DNA from: Lasiosphaeria ovina | Lineage: Eukaryota; Ascomycota; Sordariomycetes; Sordariales; Lasiosphaeriaceae | NCBI GenBank assembly: GCA_033439765.1 | Contig: JAULSN010000007.1 | Span: forward strand, 1,550,001 to 1,614,000 | Direction of reading: 5' to 3' | DNA length: 64,000 bases | In this document: piece after piece, positions 1-11,000 of the stretch | Layout of the letters: each line of letters opens with the position of its first letter | Position numbering within the stretch: position 1 is the stretch's first letter | Position numbers and translations under genes: made by a program | The notes under the pieces: model-generated | The model's database searches: none | Told to the model about the DNA's origin: nothing | Seen by the model: only the letters and a program-made list of their open reading frames with translations

Positions 1-550
1 GCACGACGTTGTGGTGGCCGACGGCGCCAACAGAGTAAGCGTTGCGGTCGCCCGGGGCTTTGCCGTACGGCGAATCGTCGCCCCAGTGGTGGTCGAAGAA
101 GGCGGCGACGGCACCGGCCTCAAGGGGGAGGGCACTAATTACTACAATCTCAAAGTCACGACGTGCGGCCGGGCGCCGCAGGGGAGTCATTGTTCGAGCG
201 GGTATCGGCCCATAGGGGCTTTGTTGAGCTGCGTAGTCTTGTGTGTCCTTGGGCGATCCCTTGCTCGGGATTATATCTCCTAGGCCGTGGGATGGGTTAA
301 CACCAGAAGGTGTGGCCTGAGCCGGAGATCGTTCTATCAGGTCTTGCTCGGTTGTCGCGTTGCCTGCGCTGGCTCTATGCGAGAAGTCACCGGGGTCTTG
401 TTGGGCTGCGTGGTCTTGCGTGCTCTTAGGCGCTCTCGGGTTAATGCTAGAGGAGAAGGTCTGAGCCGGGGATTGCTCTATTAGGCCTTGCTCTGTTGTT
501 ACGCTGTCTGCGCCGGATCTTCGTAGGGGTTGCTGTGGTCTCTGCAAGAG
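1..550 (-). CDS. NLR-type protein, N-terminal nucleoside phosphorylase (PNP_UDP) domain; cut by the window edge
   Basis: The minus-strand frame is open from 550 off the left edge. An ATG at 190-188 begins MTPLRRPAARR, followed by DFEIVVISALPLEAGAVAA, FFDHHWGDD and NAYSVGAVGHHNVV. This is the characteristic start of the PNP_UDP nucleoside-phosphorylase-like domain that heads many fungal NLR (NACHT or NB-ARC plus repeats) proteins implicated in non-self recognition; the later domains lie outside the window. The frame stays open upstream of the ATG for about 120 codons, and that stretch holds two imperfect copies of a segment with the landmarks TTEQ-LIE-SPAQ and TQD-AAQQ. The true start may therefore be further upstream, perhaps in an exon starting at 837 (see separate entry). 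Family assignment is by motif recognition; the start and exon structure are uncertain. Confidence 0.72.
315..530 (-). repeat. Degenerate internal duplication in the NLR 5' coding region
   Basis: Two copies of the same motif order are visible on the + strand: TTGTTGAGCTGCG at 221 and TTGTTGGGCTGCG at 398, then GCCTGAGCCGG at 315 and GTCTGAGCCGG at 459. The spacing between the landmarks differs by 33 bp, which is 11 codons, so the frame is kept. In translation the copies share TTEQ, LIE, SPAQ, TQD and AAQQ. It is a low-complexity duplicated linker rather than a recognised domain. Confidence 0.6.
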
Positions 551-690
551 CTATATTTTGGGTAGTGATAGAAAGCGCCCCTTGTTGTAATCTAATGAAT
601 TTTCATCTTATCTGTCTGCGAGGTGCGCGGCTCTTTGCCATGGATGCTTGGGGAAGGTGATCTTCAGGAGTATAGTTTCCCAACTGCTGC

Positions 691-837
691 CTAACTACTA
701 CGAAGCTGCAGAGTCCTCATAAGCGGGGTAGGGAGATAATCCAAGTCTTCCATAGCTGATTGGTGGCCCTGGCGCAGGGGCAATGCCTGGCTGCTGCTTG
801 GCTCAGCCTGTCCCTCGTCTTCTGAGGCGCTAGGCAT
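691..837 (-). CDS. Short ORF, possible first exon of the left-edge NLR gene
   Basis: An ATG at 837-835 opens a 48-codon frame starting MPSASEDEGQAEPSSSQ and ending in TAG at 691. Its first codons resemble those of the ORF starting at 51574 (MSGAPEDEDAG...SQPLSLR), and both ATGs are preceded by the same roughly 120-150 bp sequence. A donor-like GTAGTA lies near the stop, and acceptor-like ATATAG or CTTGCAG sites occur near 550, just where the NLR frame opens, so this could be its first exon. The splice is not proven; it could also be a separate relic. Confidence 0.35.
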   Translation of the reverse strand: MPSASEDEGQAEPSSSQALPLRQGHQSAMEDLDYLPTPLMRTLQLRSS

Positions 838-985
838 CTATTCATGATGTAATTAGTACTAGAATGTTCAGAATTTTCCGCGCTATAAGATGCAACTCAC
901 GGCGTATTTTTGCGATCGCTTTTGGTGTATTTGGTGATGCAAAATGGAATTGAGGTCGCAAGTTATAGATGCCCACACATCCAAG
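838..985 (-). repeat. Shared 5' flank, copy 1
   Basis: This segment aligns by eye with 51575-51720, in the same orientation. Shared stretches include AATTAGTACnnGAATGnTC, AGAATTTnCnCGCGCT, TATTTTTGCGA and CTTTTGGTGT. In both places it lies immediately upstream of an ATG on the minus strand. It may be a promoter or 5' UTR carried by a mobile or duplicated gene family. Confidence 0.65.
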
Positions 986-1056
986 GCACCTGTGAAGCGT
1001 AGATAGGGTCGTTCAATGGAACACGTTTGGACATCTGTCGGTCTTAAAGATACCAC

Positions 1057-1806
1057 TCATACTATTCTGAACTCCTCCAAGTTTCCAGTCGGCTCGTATG
1101 ATGTCAGGCCCTGCCCATTTACCACCGCCGGCTCAGCGTATAGCATGCCAGTGCTGACAAGTGTGTAGTATCCTGCCTTCTCCTGCCTCCTTAGTATCAA
1201 AGGCCGCAAACTTCCTTTTATGAGGCAAACCATATCCCCAGACTGTGGATGATTATCATGCCGATCGTAGCATCCCAGCATTCCACTCTCTGTCACAAAG
1301 TGACCTTTGCCGAGATGCTCCCAAAGATAGAGAAAGGAGGCATCGTGGATGTCAGCTGTGAACTCTCCACGAAGGCATCCCGCATATATAGCAGAGACTC
1401 TTCGCACTCGATCTGAGTGTCCTGGCTCGTTCCGAGTCGCCGAAAGTACCCCTACTGATGCAGCATATTGAAGCCATTCTTCCCGGCACTCCTGTTTCGA
1501 AATCCGGTTTAGAAGACTGGCTTCGTCTAGCAAAGCTTCGAATCTAGGGATTGTCGATCGTAGTATATGTGGCATTTCGTGGACATTACTCCTTATTGGT
1601 CCCCAAGACACGCCGCCGGCTGTCGCCGACACGACGCCGACCTGCCACCCCTCTACCAACAGTATACTACCGTCATCTATGAAAGATACGGGTCCATGGT
1701 GCTTGTCGCCGCATTCGTCCATACAGTCGGCGAGTTTCCGGAAGTCCGGGACCCAACTTGGATGATCGCCAAGATTGTCCTCGGTGGTATGTAGGTTCTC
1801 TTCTTT
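1057..1806 (-). pseudogene. HET (heterokaryon incompatibility) protein, C-terminal fragment
   Basis: An open frame of about 249 codons begins just after an in-frame TAG at 1807-1809 and ends at 1057. The early DHPSWVPDFR resembles the SWVPDW-type motif that follows the HET domain. The end matches the usual HET-protein tail: FVTESGMLGCYD, then SGDMVCLIKG and PLILRRQ...YYTLVSTGMLY (typically F-T--G-lGl and GD-v-v--G---P-iLR----y-lvG--Y-hG). The N-terminal HET domain itself is not visible in frame upstream, so this is either a last exon or a truncated gene. HET proteins and PNP_UDP NLRs commonly act in fungal allorecognition, and an NLR lies 0.5 kb away on the same strand. I place it in the HET family with moderate confidence and regard it as probably broken. 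Confidence 0.5.
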
Positions 1807-1812
1807 CTACTA

Positions 1813-2010
1813 CCCTATTTCATTAATAGCCTTCAAGATCGTGGCACGGTACTCGTGTACTAGATGGTCCGGGTTACCGAGCTCCTCGAATACCGCATCC
1901 ACTTGGTTCCATTACGGGCGGTGAATCACGATGTGGAGAACATGCCAGCGGCGGCCATGCTCAAAGAAGACGATAACGTCGCGTAGCACACCCTTCGAGT
2001 GGTCCCAGTC
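1813..2010 (-). pseudogene. Decayed coding relic, family not recognised
   Basis: The minus-strand frame reads VIVFFEHGRRWHVLHIVIHRP, then one TAA stop, then WNQVDAVFEELGNPDHLVHE and YRATILKAINEIG before two TAG stops at 1807-1812. Composition and amphipathic pattern look like real protein on both sides of the internal stop, so I read it as a broken exon rather than chance. It lies directly upstream of the HET fragment and could be part of the same damaged gene. No function can be given. Confidence 0.3.
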
Positions 2011-2288
2011 CTAGTCGAACCCACTAGAGGGTTATGCGACGACCTGAAAGTGGATTTGCTTGTAGCTGCTGCCAAGGATTCTTGCCGCCTCCGCGATATA
2101 ACAGCCTTGGAGAGGCCCTGGAACCGCGGGAATACCGAGTATAGGTTGACCACGAAGCCGGGTAATAGCAGCTCTACAAACTGTGATTTGCGCCATCTAT
2201 ATAAACAATTAGTAGACTGCACTCTTCACTCAAAACCAAGGGCTAACCTAATGGAGCTGAAGCTTATCGAATAATAGACAGGTGAACA

Positions 2289-2897
2289 ATGCGAGGCCCG
2301 AGCAAAGTTAAGATAGGAGACCTAAGACCGCGCTCTCTATGCGTGATGGAGAGACTAGCGTTGATGGAACGTGCCGATACAGGGAGATTGAGGCTGGCAA
2401 TAGCGGCGGAGATGTGCAAATGCGAGCGGCTCAAGCTCGAAGTGGAGTTGACTGTGGAGGTGGTAAAGGTATGGCGATGTCGGGCCGGAGTTTAAAGCGG
2501 GAGACTTGGGAGCGGGCTCTTCGCTCCAGGTAGGTTAGGCGGTGCAGAACGCGCAGTGCGGTGGTTCGGCATATGTGGCTTGACTATTTAGAAGGAAGCG
2601 CTCGTAATCGAGACGTGCAGCCGGAAGGCGCTCGAAGAAATATTTCTGCGGTCGGCAATCGTTGCCGAAACAGCATGTTTTAAGCGCGCTCAATCGGTAC
2701 GACTATTGCTACAAAATGGATTTGACAGATTGATGTTGAAAAAGGATGACAAGTTGTTGGCGGCCGAAGGTGCTCGGCAGGCCGAGGAAGCCAAAGCCAT
2801 ACTTGAAAATCTCAGCTGTCGGGGCACCCTTCCAATCCGGGTTTGCACTAGCTGCTTCCTCTCCATTTTCCTTTTTAGCAACTCTTCCTCACCCTGA
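2289..2897 (+). pseudogene. Helix-rich coding relic with internal stops
   Basis: The same + frame is open at 2289-2495 (ERLALMERADTGRLRLAI, then ERLKLEVELTVEVVKV) and again from about 2590 to 2897 (ALVIETCSRKALEEIFLRSA, DDKLLAAEGARQAEEAKA), with stops in between. The residues look like charged amphipathic helices. I do not recognise a family. It is probably a decayed gene in the left accessory block. Confidence 0.25.
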
Positions 2898-4888
2898 AAT
2901 GCTATCAAGCGGCCGCCACTCAGCTATCTCAGACCATCAAAGACCAAGCCTCGCAGATCCAAAGAGACTTGTCTGCCTGGTATTCGGGATGTCGGTATAT
3001 GTCGGTGGACGGCGGGCGCGCTCAATCGAGGACGTAAGGCTTATTGAGGGGTCTGGCATCTCGACATTACTGAAGAAGACGAAACTCTCGGTACGTAAAC
3101 CTGAGTTCTATATGGCCTAGCATCTTGCTTATGCCCAGCCTATGGAAGTTACATGGAAGTTTTCACGGCATGGTGGAGTGGCAGACCTGGAAAAAGTTTC
3201 AGAGATTTAGGGCGGAAGGTATGGTATTCTCTGATCGCCCTTGGCAGTTCTGCTCGGAACTCATATTGCATCTGCGGTACAAATATGCCTGCGGTCAATA
3301 ACCTACGGTGGTGCTGCACGGCGCCAGCGCGTGTTCTCTGCCGATCAAAGAAGAAGTGGGGACTCCTCCGTTTGTGAGCACGACCGTTTTTTTTTTAAAA
3401 AAAAAGTTCAAAAAGAAAGAAAACGGAATACACTAACAGGAGGGAAAGAGGGACCCGTTTTTGGATCCCAAGAACCCCTGGTTCCTGACCCCCTCTATCT
3501 TGTAGGGCAAGCTTCTAGGGATTGGATTGTAAATATCGCGGGGGCAAATTACAAGGACTGCCCCATGCTGGGCTTCTGGGCGGGGTTTCTGGAGAAAATA
3601 CTGGACTGAGTGAGATATTGCGGGTTGGACCAGCGTGGCAACATTTCAATTGAGAGTTTTCGCAGCAATTACGCGACATCCTAAGGCTCCGTTCTGTGTA
3701 GGTTTGTTAGGGGTTGACTGGTCCCAAGGGGACGACTTCCCTAGAGCCTCTAGATTCCATCCCTGCACACACTCGTCAATGATGACCAACAAGGCGTTTG
3801 TGTGCTCTCTCTCAAATGTAAAACAGCCTTTGAGCCTTTCCAAGCGAACTTACCGCGCCGATTCGACTGCGGCTCAACATGTCATGATGCCCCTCATTCT
3901 GCATGCTTCTTCCATGAAGAGCTTTGACGGGTGACCCTGGATTTCGGGGAACAGCCCTCGTTCGCTGGCTGCATTTGGCTCTGTCGACAACTAAAGGTGG
4001 AGCTCGTGTTAGTGTCATGGGGCCGTGATGCAGGTACAGTACCCAATGCCAACGCGTCGTAACCTTTGATGGCTTTTGAGTCTTGTTGCGCTGGGCTGCG
4101 ATGCGAGGCAGAGCACAGGCTCGACTCCTCAAGCTGCACGAATCGATGCAATCCATTGCTCATGCAGCTGTCGAGCTCTGCAAGCCCAATGCGCCCGTTT
4201 GGCAGATGCCGGGCTGGGCAAATAAAATGGGAAGGACCAACGGGGCAACTGTTTCAAGGTACCTCGAGGGCGAGGGAAAGGGCGGGTGAAATGGGCTACG
4301 GGGGTCCCCCGAGCAAGTACCGGCCATCTGCAAATGAGAGCGAGATTATCGGTCTAACCATGTGGAGGTGACAGGGAGGCGTGTTCATTAAAGCAGTAGC
4401 CCAGGCCCAGTCCCAGCAAAAAAAATATCCTGGCCCGACGGTCCACGACACATCACACCCCCTTCAACCCAAGACCACGGCATCCTCGCGTCGTCACCTT
4501 GCTGCGTGTGCCAACTCGAGTCCCTTCAACTTCTTGCACGCCCAAGTTTCATCTGGCAGCAACTACGACTCGATGTGTCCAGAGATTCGGAGCCGTTTGT
4601 CTGTCGCCTTTCCGTCGCTCCTTTAGCCACTTCCAGCACCCGCCCGGGAGCTTTTATTTTTATTTTTAATGTTGCTTTGTTCTATTCAACCAGCATCTGC
4701 GTGCACACGTCCCTGATTCCCGGCAACGCGTCGCGCCTCGGCCCGCTCGACGACAAAAAAGTTTCCTTGCTGCCCTTTCAGGTTTCAAGTGCATCCGAGG
4801 GTGACGGGAGGACTAGAAGTTGGCGACGCGCCGAACTTGAGAATCAGCTGCAGACGACTTCGGCTTCGTCTGCGCTGATCTCAGACTG
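2898..4888. other. Intergenic or decayed sequence upstream of the large coiled-coil gene
   Basis: Several overlapping short frames occur but none has convincing protein character. A T-run/A-run palindrome sits near 3389-3407. The sequence at 3513-3532 contains GGGATTGGATTGTA, identical to the right end of the 22.2 kb MITE plus its TA. From about 4380 the sequence is pyrimidine-rich, as expected for a fungal promoter and 5' UTR, and ends at a GTGAGT donor at 4889. Confidence 0.4.
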
Positions 4889-5006
4889 GTGAGTCCAAAT
4901 CCCGTCCGTTCCACCTTCAGCACCTGGACCCACGCAGTCTACGTTGCGTCTATCTGCCACTCAAAACACAACAGACTGCTAACCTCGTGCTTCTTGGCCG
5001 CCATAG
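4889..5006 (+). other. 5' intron of the large coiled-coil gene
   Basis: The donor is GTGAGT at 4889, the branch-like CTGCTAAC lies at about 4977-4984 and the acceptor is TAG ending at 5006, giving 118 bp. The intron removes the in-frame TAG before the long frame. The upstream exon has no ATG in the matching phase, so a further 5' exon, an alternative acceptor two bases on (AG at 5007-5008) or a non-ATG start must be involved. Confidence 0.6.
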
Positions 5007-8000
5007 AGTCCCTTGAAGACGTCGTCCACGCAATCCTCGCCCCAAACTCCTCGTGCATCCGCGCAGGACGGCTCTCGGCAATCCTGGGTTCGGTACCGGT
5101 CTCCGGCTGTATCTCCTGCCCTGTCGAGCGCATCTACCGCCGACGGCGAGGCGTCTCCCGACCTCCCGCCTCTGCCAGCCCCACGGCTACCCGACCGGGT
5201 GCGCGGTCTGTTGAAGACTCCGCCGCCCAATCCCGACGAGGGCGAAGCTTCCCGGTACGACGACGCCACGCACTGGGGCTCACCGTATCCTCCACATCTA
5301 CGCCGAGATAGCTTCAGCAGCGAAGCGTCGGAGGACTCCCCGATCCATCAGCTGCAGCTCCGGACCCCATTCCTGCGACCTGTCCCCGCTGACCAAGATT
5401 CGCAATTGGACGTCCAGCAGCCTGCAATCAGTGCAGCTGCCACCGTTCTTGCGAATCGCGCGAGGCGAGTCCCGCACGGCCTTACCGAGGGCTGGATCCG
5501 CCACCACACGGCCGGCGACAGTGACTCGGAAAAGCGCCACTGGTTCAGCGACGACACCGGCGATAGTGAGAACTCTTCATTGAGCGGCTCATTTTCTGGT
5601 GAAGACGCTGCTTGGCTGGGGCACAGCGACATCCTGACGCCCAGAGCAAACCGGCAGCTAGAGAACAACCCGCAGATATCTCGAGGCCGACCCAGAAAGA
5701 AATCAAGTATCGAGACATTGAAGCGAGCTCTCCTCGAGAGCAAGGAAAGAGACGGGCCTGCAAAGATGGTGTCTTCCGATGAGATGACATCGCCCGATAG
5801 CGCAACACAACACGCCGTTCCTGATCTCCCTCGGGAGCCAACATCCACAACCGAGAGGCCCAGCACACCAAATGCCAACGGCGATGCAGCCGTTAACAGA
5901 TCAGCTGCAGGGCATAGCGGCGGACCTAATGTACCCACAACTCCCTCAAGACCGTCTATCAAATGGGCTGCTAGCACAGCATCGCCCCGTTTAAAAAAGA
6001 AGGTCCCCTGGAAGGGCAAAAACATCATGGTTCTCCTGCCTAGGGATGATGAGCGCGGCCAGCCGGGCAAGGCACCGATGCCTCTGAAACAATCCGATGT
6101 CGATGGCATGCTGCGGGACTGGGAGCAACTTGGCTACAGCATCGAAGGCTTTGACTTGGATAAGCCCGCTGGGCCGTTTGCGCCGGGGGAGCAGTCCCAG
6201 AGCAGGGGTGCCTGGCCCGACTTTGACGAAGTCGTGCGAGAGCGGAAAGAGGGAAGTTGGAAAGTGCTCCTTCCAGACCTGAATGCATGGAAGAGATATG
6301 TCGACGAGTTGAACGAGGCAAAGCTTCGCGCGCTCGGCGTTTCGTTTGGAGAGGACGACCCTCCTGCTCCGTCTATCTCACCAGCTTCCACCATAAGTCG
6401 CCAAGCTTCAGTCAACCAATATCCACCTCTACCTTTCTCGCCGCCGCTGCCAACGTCATCGGCATCCAGCAACCAGGCGAACCAGGCATTCCCGTTCCCT
6501 ACCTCGTTTTTGTCTTCCGCCCCTCAGAGCCCTGGCATTCCGACTGGCGGATCGCCCGCATCTTTTGCCGGGAAATACAACCCTCGAGCTTCTATTTCCA
6601 TTCCATCTCCTCATGGATGGTCGCCACAGATGATGCTGCCGCAGGGCCACCGTGTTAGCTCGCCATCGCTTGCTAACCTCAACGCGATGATGTCACCAAC
6701 CTCTCCATTCTCTGTCAACGGCATGTCTAGCCCTCCTTCACACCAACGGCACCAGTCACTTCAGTTCCCCGTGCTTCCACACCAGTTTCAGCAACAGGCA
6801 AGGTCTTCGCCTCGCTTACAAGAGCTTCGCGAGGTGGACGAAGAGGCTCCGAGCAAGAGCCCCTCGAAAACCCCCGAGCCTAGTTTCGTTCGTCACAATG
6901 CCAGCAACAGCCTTCAGAAAGAGATTGACGAGGCCGAGTACCATTTGGAAGAGCAGATGCGAACGCAGCTCGACAATGACGAGGACTATAGTCCCTATAA
7001 CCAGAACGCAAGTGCAGAGACAGATCCTGCGTCATCTGCTGTCTCTCATGCTGTCGAGCCGTCTGTTCAGTTTGCACCGCAACCTCCGCGCTTCGGCGGG
7101 GCTGCAGATAATGTTGTTCTGCATCATCCAAGGCCTCATAGCCGCGGTCACTCTCTGTCTCAGAAGTACTTTACCGAGGAGGACGTGTCCAGGGATGGAG
7201 CTTTCAGGCCGACACTGCAGAGGGTTGCGACACAATCGGCCGAAGAGTCTGAAATCGAGACCAACCCCAGCAATTTGGGCACGCCCGTCCAATCATTCGA
7301 CTTCTCGAAGTTGCTGCATCAGCGATCATTGTCGACTGCTAGCAACCCCTGGACTGATAACGAGTCAGGAAAGTCTGCCAGTGGCTCTGGGCGGAGGCGT
7401 TCGAGCCACAGCAGCAAGCCGTCGTTGTCGAAGCTCAACGTGGAAGCCCCCGAATTCAAGTTCAACCCGGCGAACACGTTCAAGCCTGGGCAATTTGTGT
7501 TCTCGAGCAACTCATTCCAGCCTTCGGTATTCAACGCCGGCCTGACCCTGCCAACCTCGAATCAGTTCAGTCTGCCGGCCATTGCCTCCTCTAAAATCAA
7601 CGTCAATGCTCCAGTCTTTGCGCCTAGCCAGAGCGACTTCAGCTTTTCGGCTGCTGGGCCCAAGTTCCGTCCAGATGCGCCGGCTTTCACGCCCCATTCT
7701 CTGTCGAATTCGGTTGCCAACTCGGTTACGAAACCCCTGTCAGGGGACGAGTCCGAGAGCAAGCCACCGATTTCCATCTTCGGCAACATCGATATCAGTA
7801 ACGCGGAAATAGTACTTCCCGCGAAGAAATCCAAGGCTGTTCCCATTATTCGACCTGAAAGCCCCGAGCCTCCTCGTCCTGACGGAGTACGAGAAGGGCC
7901 CGATGGCCGCATGATTGACGATTCTCGTATCAAGAGGGCCCGGGCTAATGGAAAAGACGACAATGCGGTGCCGTTGTTTGCGCTACCCACTGAGGAGCTC

Positions 8001-11000
8001 ACGCCTATGCCGGAGTCGCGGCCTGAGACACCTGATGAGGAAGAGGTCATTCCCTCGGAGGACAAGTCCTTTGACGAGTCCAATCTCGGTCAGGCAGACA
8101 CAACCATGTCCTCTACAATTGTATCTGAGACAACAGACACCCAAGCGACTGTCAGCCCGTCAGAGACATCTCCCGACCAGGCTTACATGAACTGGGCACC
8201 TTTCGAGTTTAAGAGCACCGCCGACCTGCAAGCATTTAACGACGCCAGACCGATGGGCGACAGCGGCTTTAAGCGAGGCCACAAGAACTCACTGTCGGCA
8301 ACGGCCAAAGCATTTGTGCCCGGGGTGTCAGGATGGGAAGGGGCCGCCGACGATTCAGCGGATGATTCGACCAACGAGCCCGCTGAATTGCCTGCCGAAG
8401 TGCCTGCTGACGAGCCTGCCGAAGATCTTGCAGAAGAGCTTGACTCAGCACTGCAAGTTGATGCCGCACCGCTGGACAACTTGGCTGCAGAAGCACGGGA
8501 CGAACCCATTGACAATGGAATTGAAGAAACAGTGGTTGAGTCGATCGAGACGCCGGTTAAGGAGTCCGTTCAAGAAGTTGCCGAGCCTCTACAACCTGTC
8601 GCTCTTCCTGCCAGTGCGCCTGCTACGCCCCCACAGGCACCCAACTTCCCCCGGTTTGCCATCACCCCTTCCCTGCATATTGTAGCTCCTCCAAAGCCAA
8701 AGGGATTAGCAGCGTCTCGTTTCGCCCGAAGCCCTTCCCCCCCGCCAGGGGCAGTTTCGCCCCCAAGGGCGGTTCCGCTACCAACAGCAGCCACCGCTTC
8801 GCGATTTGCTGCTAGTCCCTCGCCTCTCCTTGACGAGACAGATGAGATCCACGGCATAGTATCACCACTTGAGCCCGAAGATGTCCAGCAGCCTTTGGTT
8901 CTTCCTTCTGAGAGCTTGTCTCCTATTTCGGGAGAGGAGTATGTGGAGGGAGTTGAAGATAATGAACCAAGTTTGGCAGACATCGATGCGATTATGCGTC
9001 ATCTCAACGAGAACCCCAACATGGGCGTCAACAAGAAGGTTACCAGCGAGCCCCAATGGCATCAACCAAGCCCTACTCGCCATATTTCTCTTGCTGCCGT
9101 CACCCAGGCTTCGCCGCTGCACTTGCCTCCCCAGAGCCTTTTCCGAAGCGATGCTCCCAGTCCGAGCCCGCGCCAATACCGCTCAATTCCCGTTGATGTA
9201 TCGCAGCCAATCCTGTCAACCGAATTGGAGGACCCATTCGTGGACCCGCCCCAGAGCGCTCTGTCTCTCGACGGCCCTGTTCACCGCCTCAATGGTAGCG
9301 AGAGTTTGCCGGCTAGCGACTGGGATGGCGCTTTCAGTGAGGACGAACAGACGAAGCTCGAGGCTCGGGTCAACTTCTTTGACGGCCACGTTAATGAGCT
9401 TGTTGGTGGTCTTCTTGCTGCCCGCCTCGGTCCTCTTGAGCATACCCTGGATGCTATCAAGCATGCCTTGGTAGGCGCATCTAGGGAAACCCCGGCCAGC
9501 CGACGGGAAAGACGCAGCATGTCTGCTGAGATCCGTGAGAGCGATGCGGATGACGAGGACGATGAAATCCCTGTGCCCAGGCGCTCAATGAGCCCTCGTC
9601 GGGATCGGAGGATGGAACAGATTCGATCCACAGTTTTGGAGGCTTTCGCAGCCCATCAACGCAGCCAACCACAAAAGGAGGCCTCTCCTGTACCTGCTCC
9701 TGCGCCGGCTGACAATTCGGCAATCATCGCGGCTCTCGCGGAGATGAGAGACCAGTTCAGTCAATCGCTGCACCTCGACTTCCGTGGTGAGGATCTCAGA
9801 AACATCGTGGAAGAAGCGGTCGAGCGCCGCATGCCTCCAACTCCTCCTCAGGTCGAGGTTGAAAACAAGGACAAGGTCAACGAGCTCCAAACTCGTCTCG
9901 AAGAGCTTGAGCAGCGTCTCAGGCGTGAGGAGACCAAGGTGGAGACCGAAGTCGCTGCTAGACGGGCTGCTGAAGATCGCGCAGCAGAACTCGGCCGGGA
10001 GCTCCAGTCCGCTGCCACCAAGATTGAGGTTGAGATGATGAACAAGAGCGCCCTCAACCAGCGGATTGGCGACGTCGAGGATCGCATTCGTCATGCAGAA
10101 CGGGAGACAGAGGAGGAAGTTAAGGGCCGACGGGCTGCTGAAGATAGGCTCGCAGAAGTCCAAAGGCTCCTTCGCATATCCTCCGAGGAAGAAGTCCGGC
10201 TGAGAGAACAGGCTGAAGAGCGCGAGCAGAAGATCAAGTCTGTCGAGGCAACGCATAGCAAGAGCGTCATGCGTCTGACGCTTCTGGAGGCCGCACAGTC
10301 CAATGCCCAACAATCGCAGAGCGAAGCACAGAACCGCATCAATATCCTCGAGGTTGATTTGCGGGATGCTCGGCAAGAAGTCCGCCATTGGCGATCCGAG
10401 ACAGACCGGCTCTCGGAGACTGCCCAGAGGCAGGGTGATGATCTTGCTCAAGCCCTGGGCGAGAAGAAAGTCTTGCATAAGCTCATCGACACTCTCGGTA
10501 CACAGTTGCACGAGAGCGAGCGCATTCGTGACAGCTGGCGCACAAAGTTTATCTCCATCCAGGAAGACATGGCACAATCTGCGCAGCGTGTCACGGAGGA
10601 GAACGCCCAACGCGCAAAGAAGGAACAGGCTATGCTGGCTCGACAAGAGGTCTTGGACGCTAGACTCCAGGCAGAGGCAAAGACGCGGGAGCGTATCGAA
10701 ACGGAGCTTGAGAGGCTGGAAATGGGAGAGCGCCAGGGCATGCGTGCCGTCGCCGAATGCAAGAGACTGGAGGCTCTCATCATCGACCTGCGCAACGAGA
10801 ACAGCAACCTGCAGCAGAGCACTCTACGCTTCCAAGCCGAGTTTCAGGAAGCCAGGGAATCTGGCGCTCGGGAAGTCCAGCGCACGCGCGAGTCGATGCA
10901 AGCCGAGGTGGAGAGTGCGAACCATCAAGTCAACGTTATCCGCGAAGAACTCGACATTCAGTTGGCTAGAGCTAGGAGCCAGTTCGACCAGGTCAAGATG

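Noticed and set aside
8183..8515. Antisense frames within the giant coiled-coil gene
   Set aside because: Shadow frames from Ser/Glu-rich codons; composition is low-complexity.
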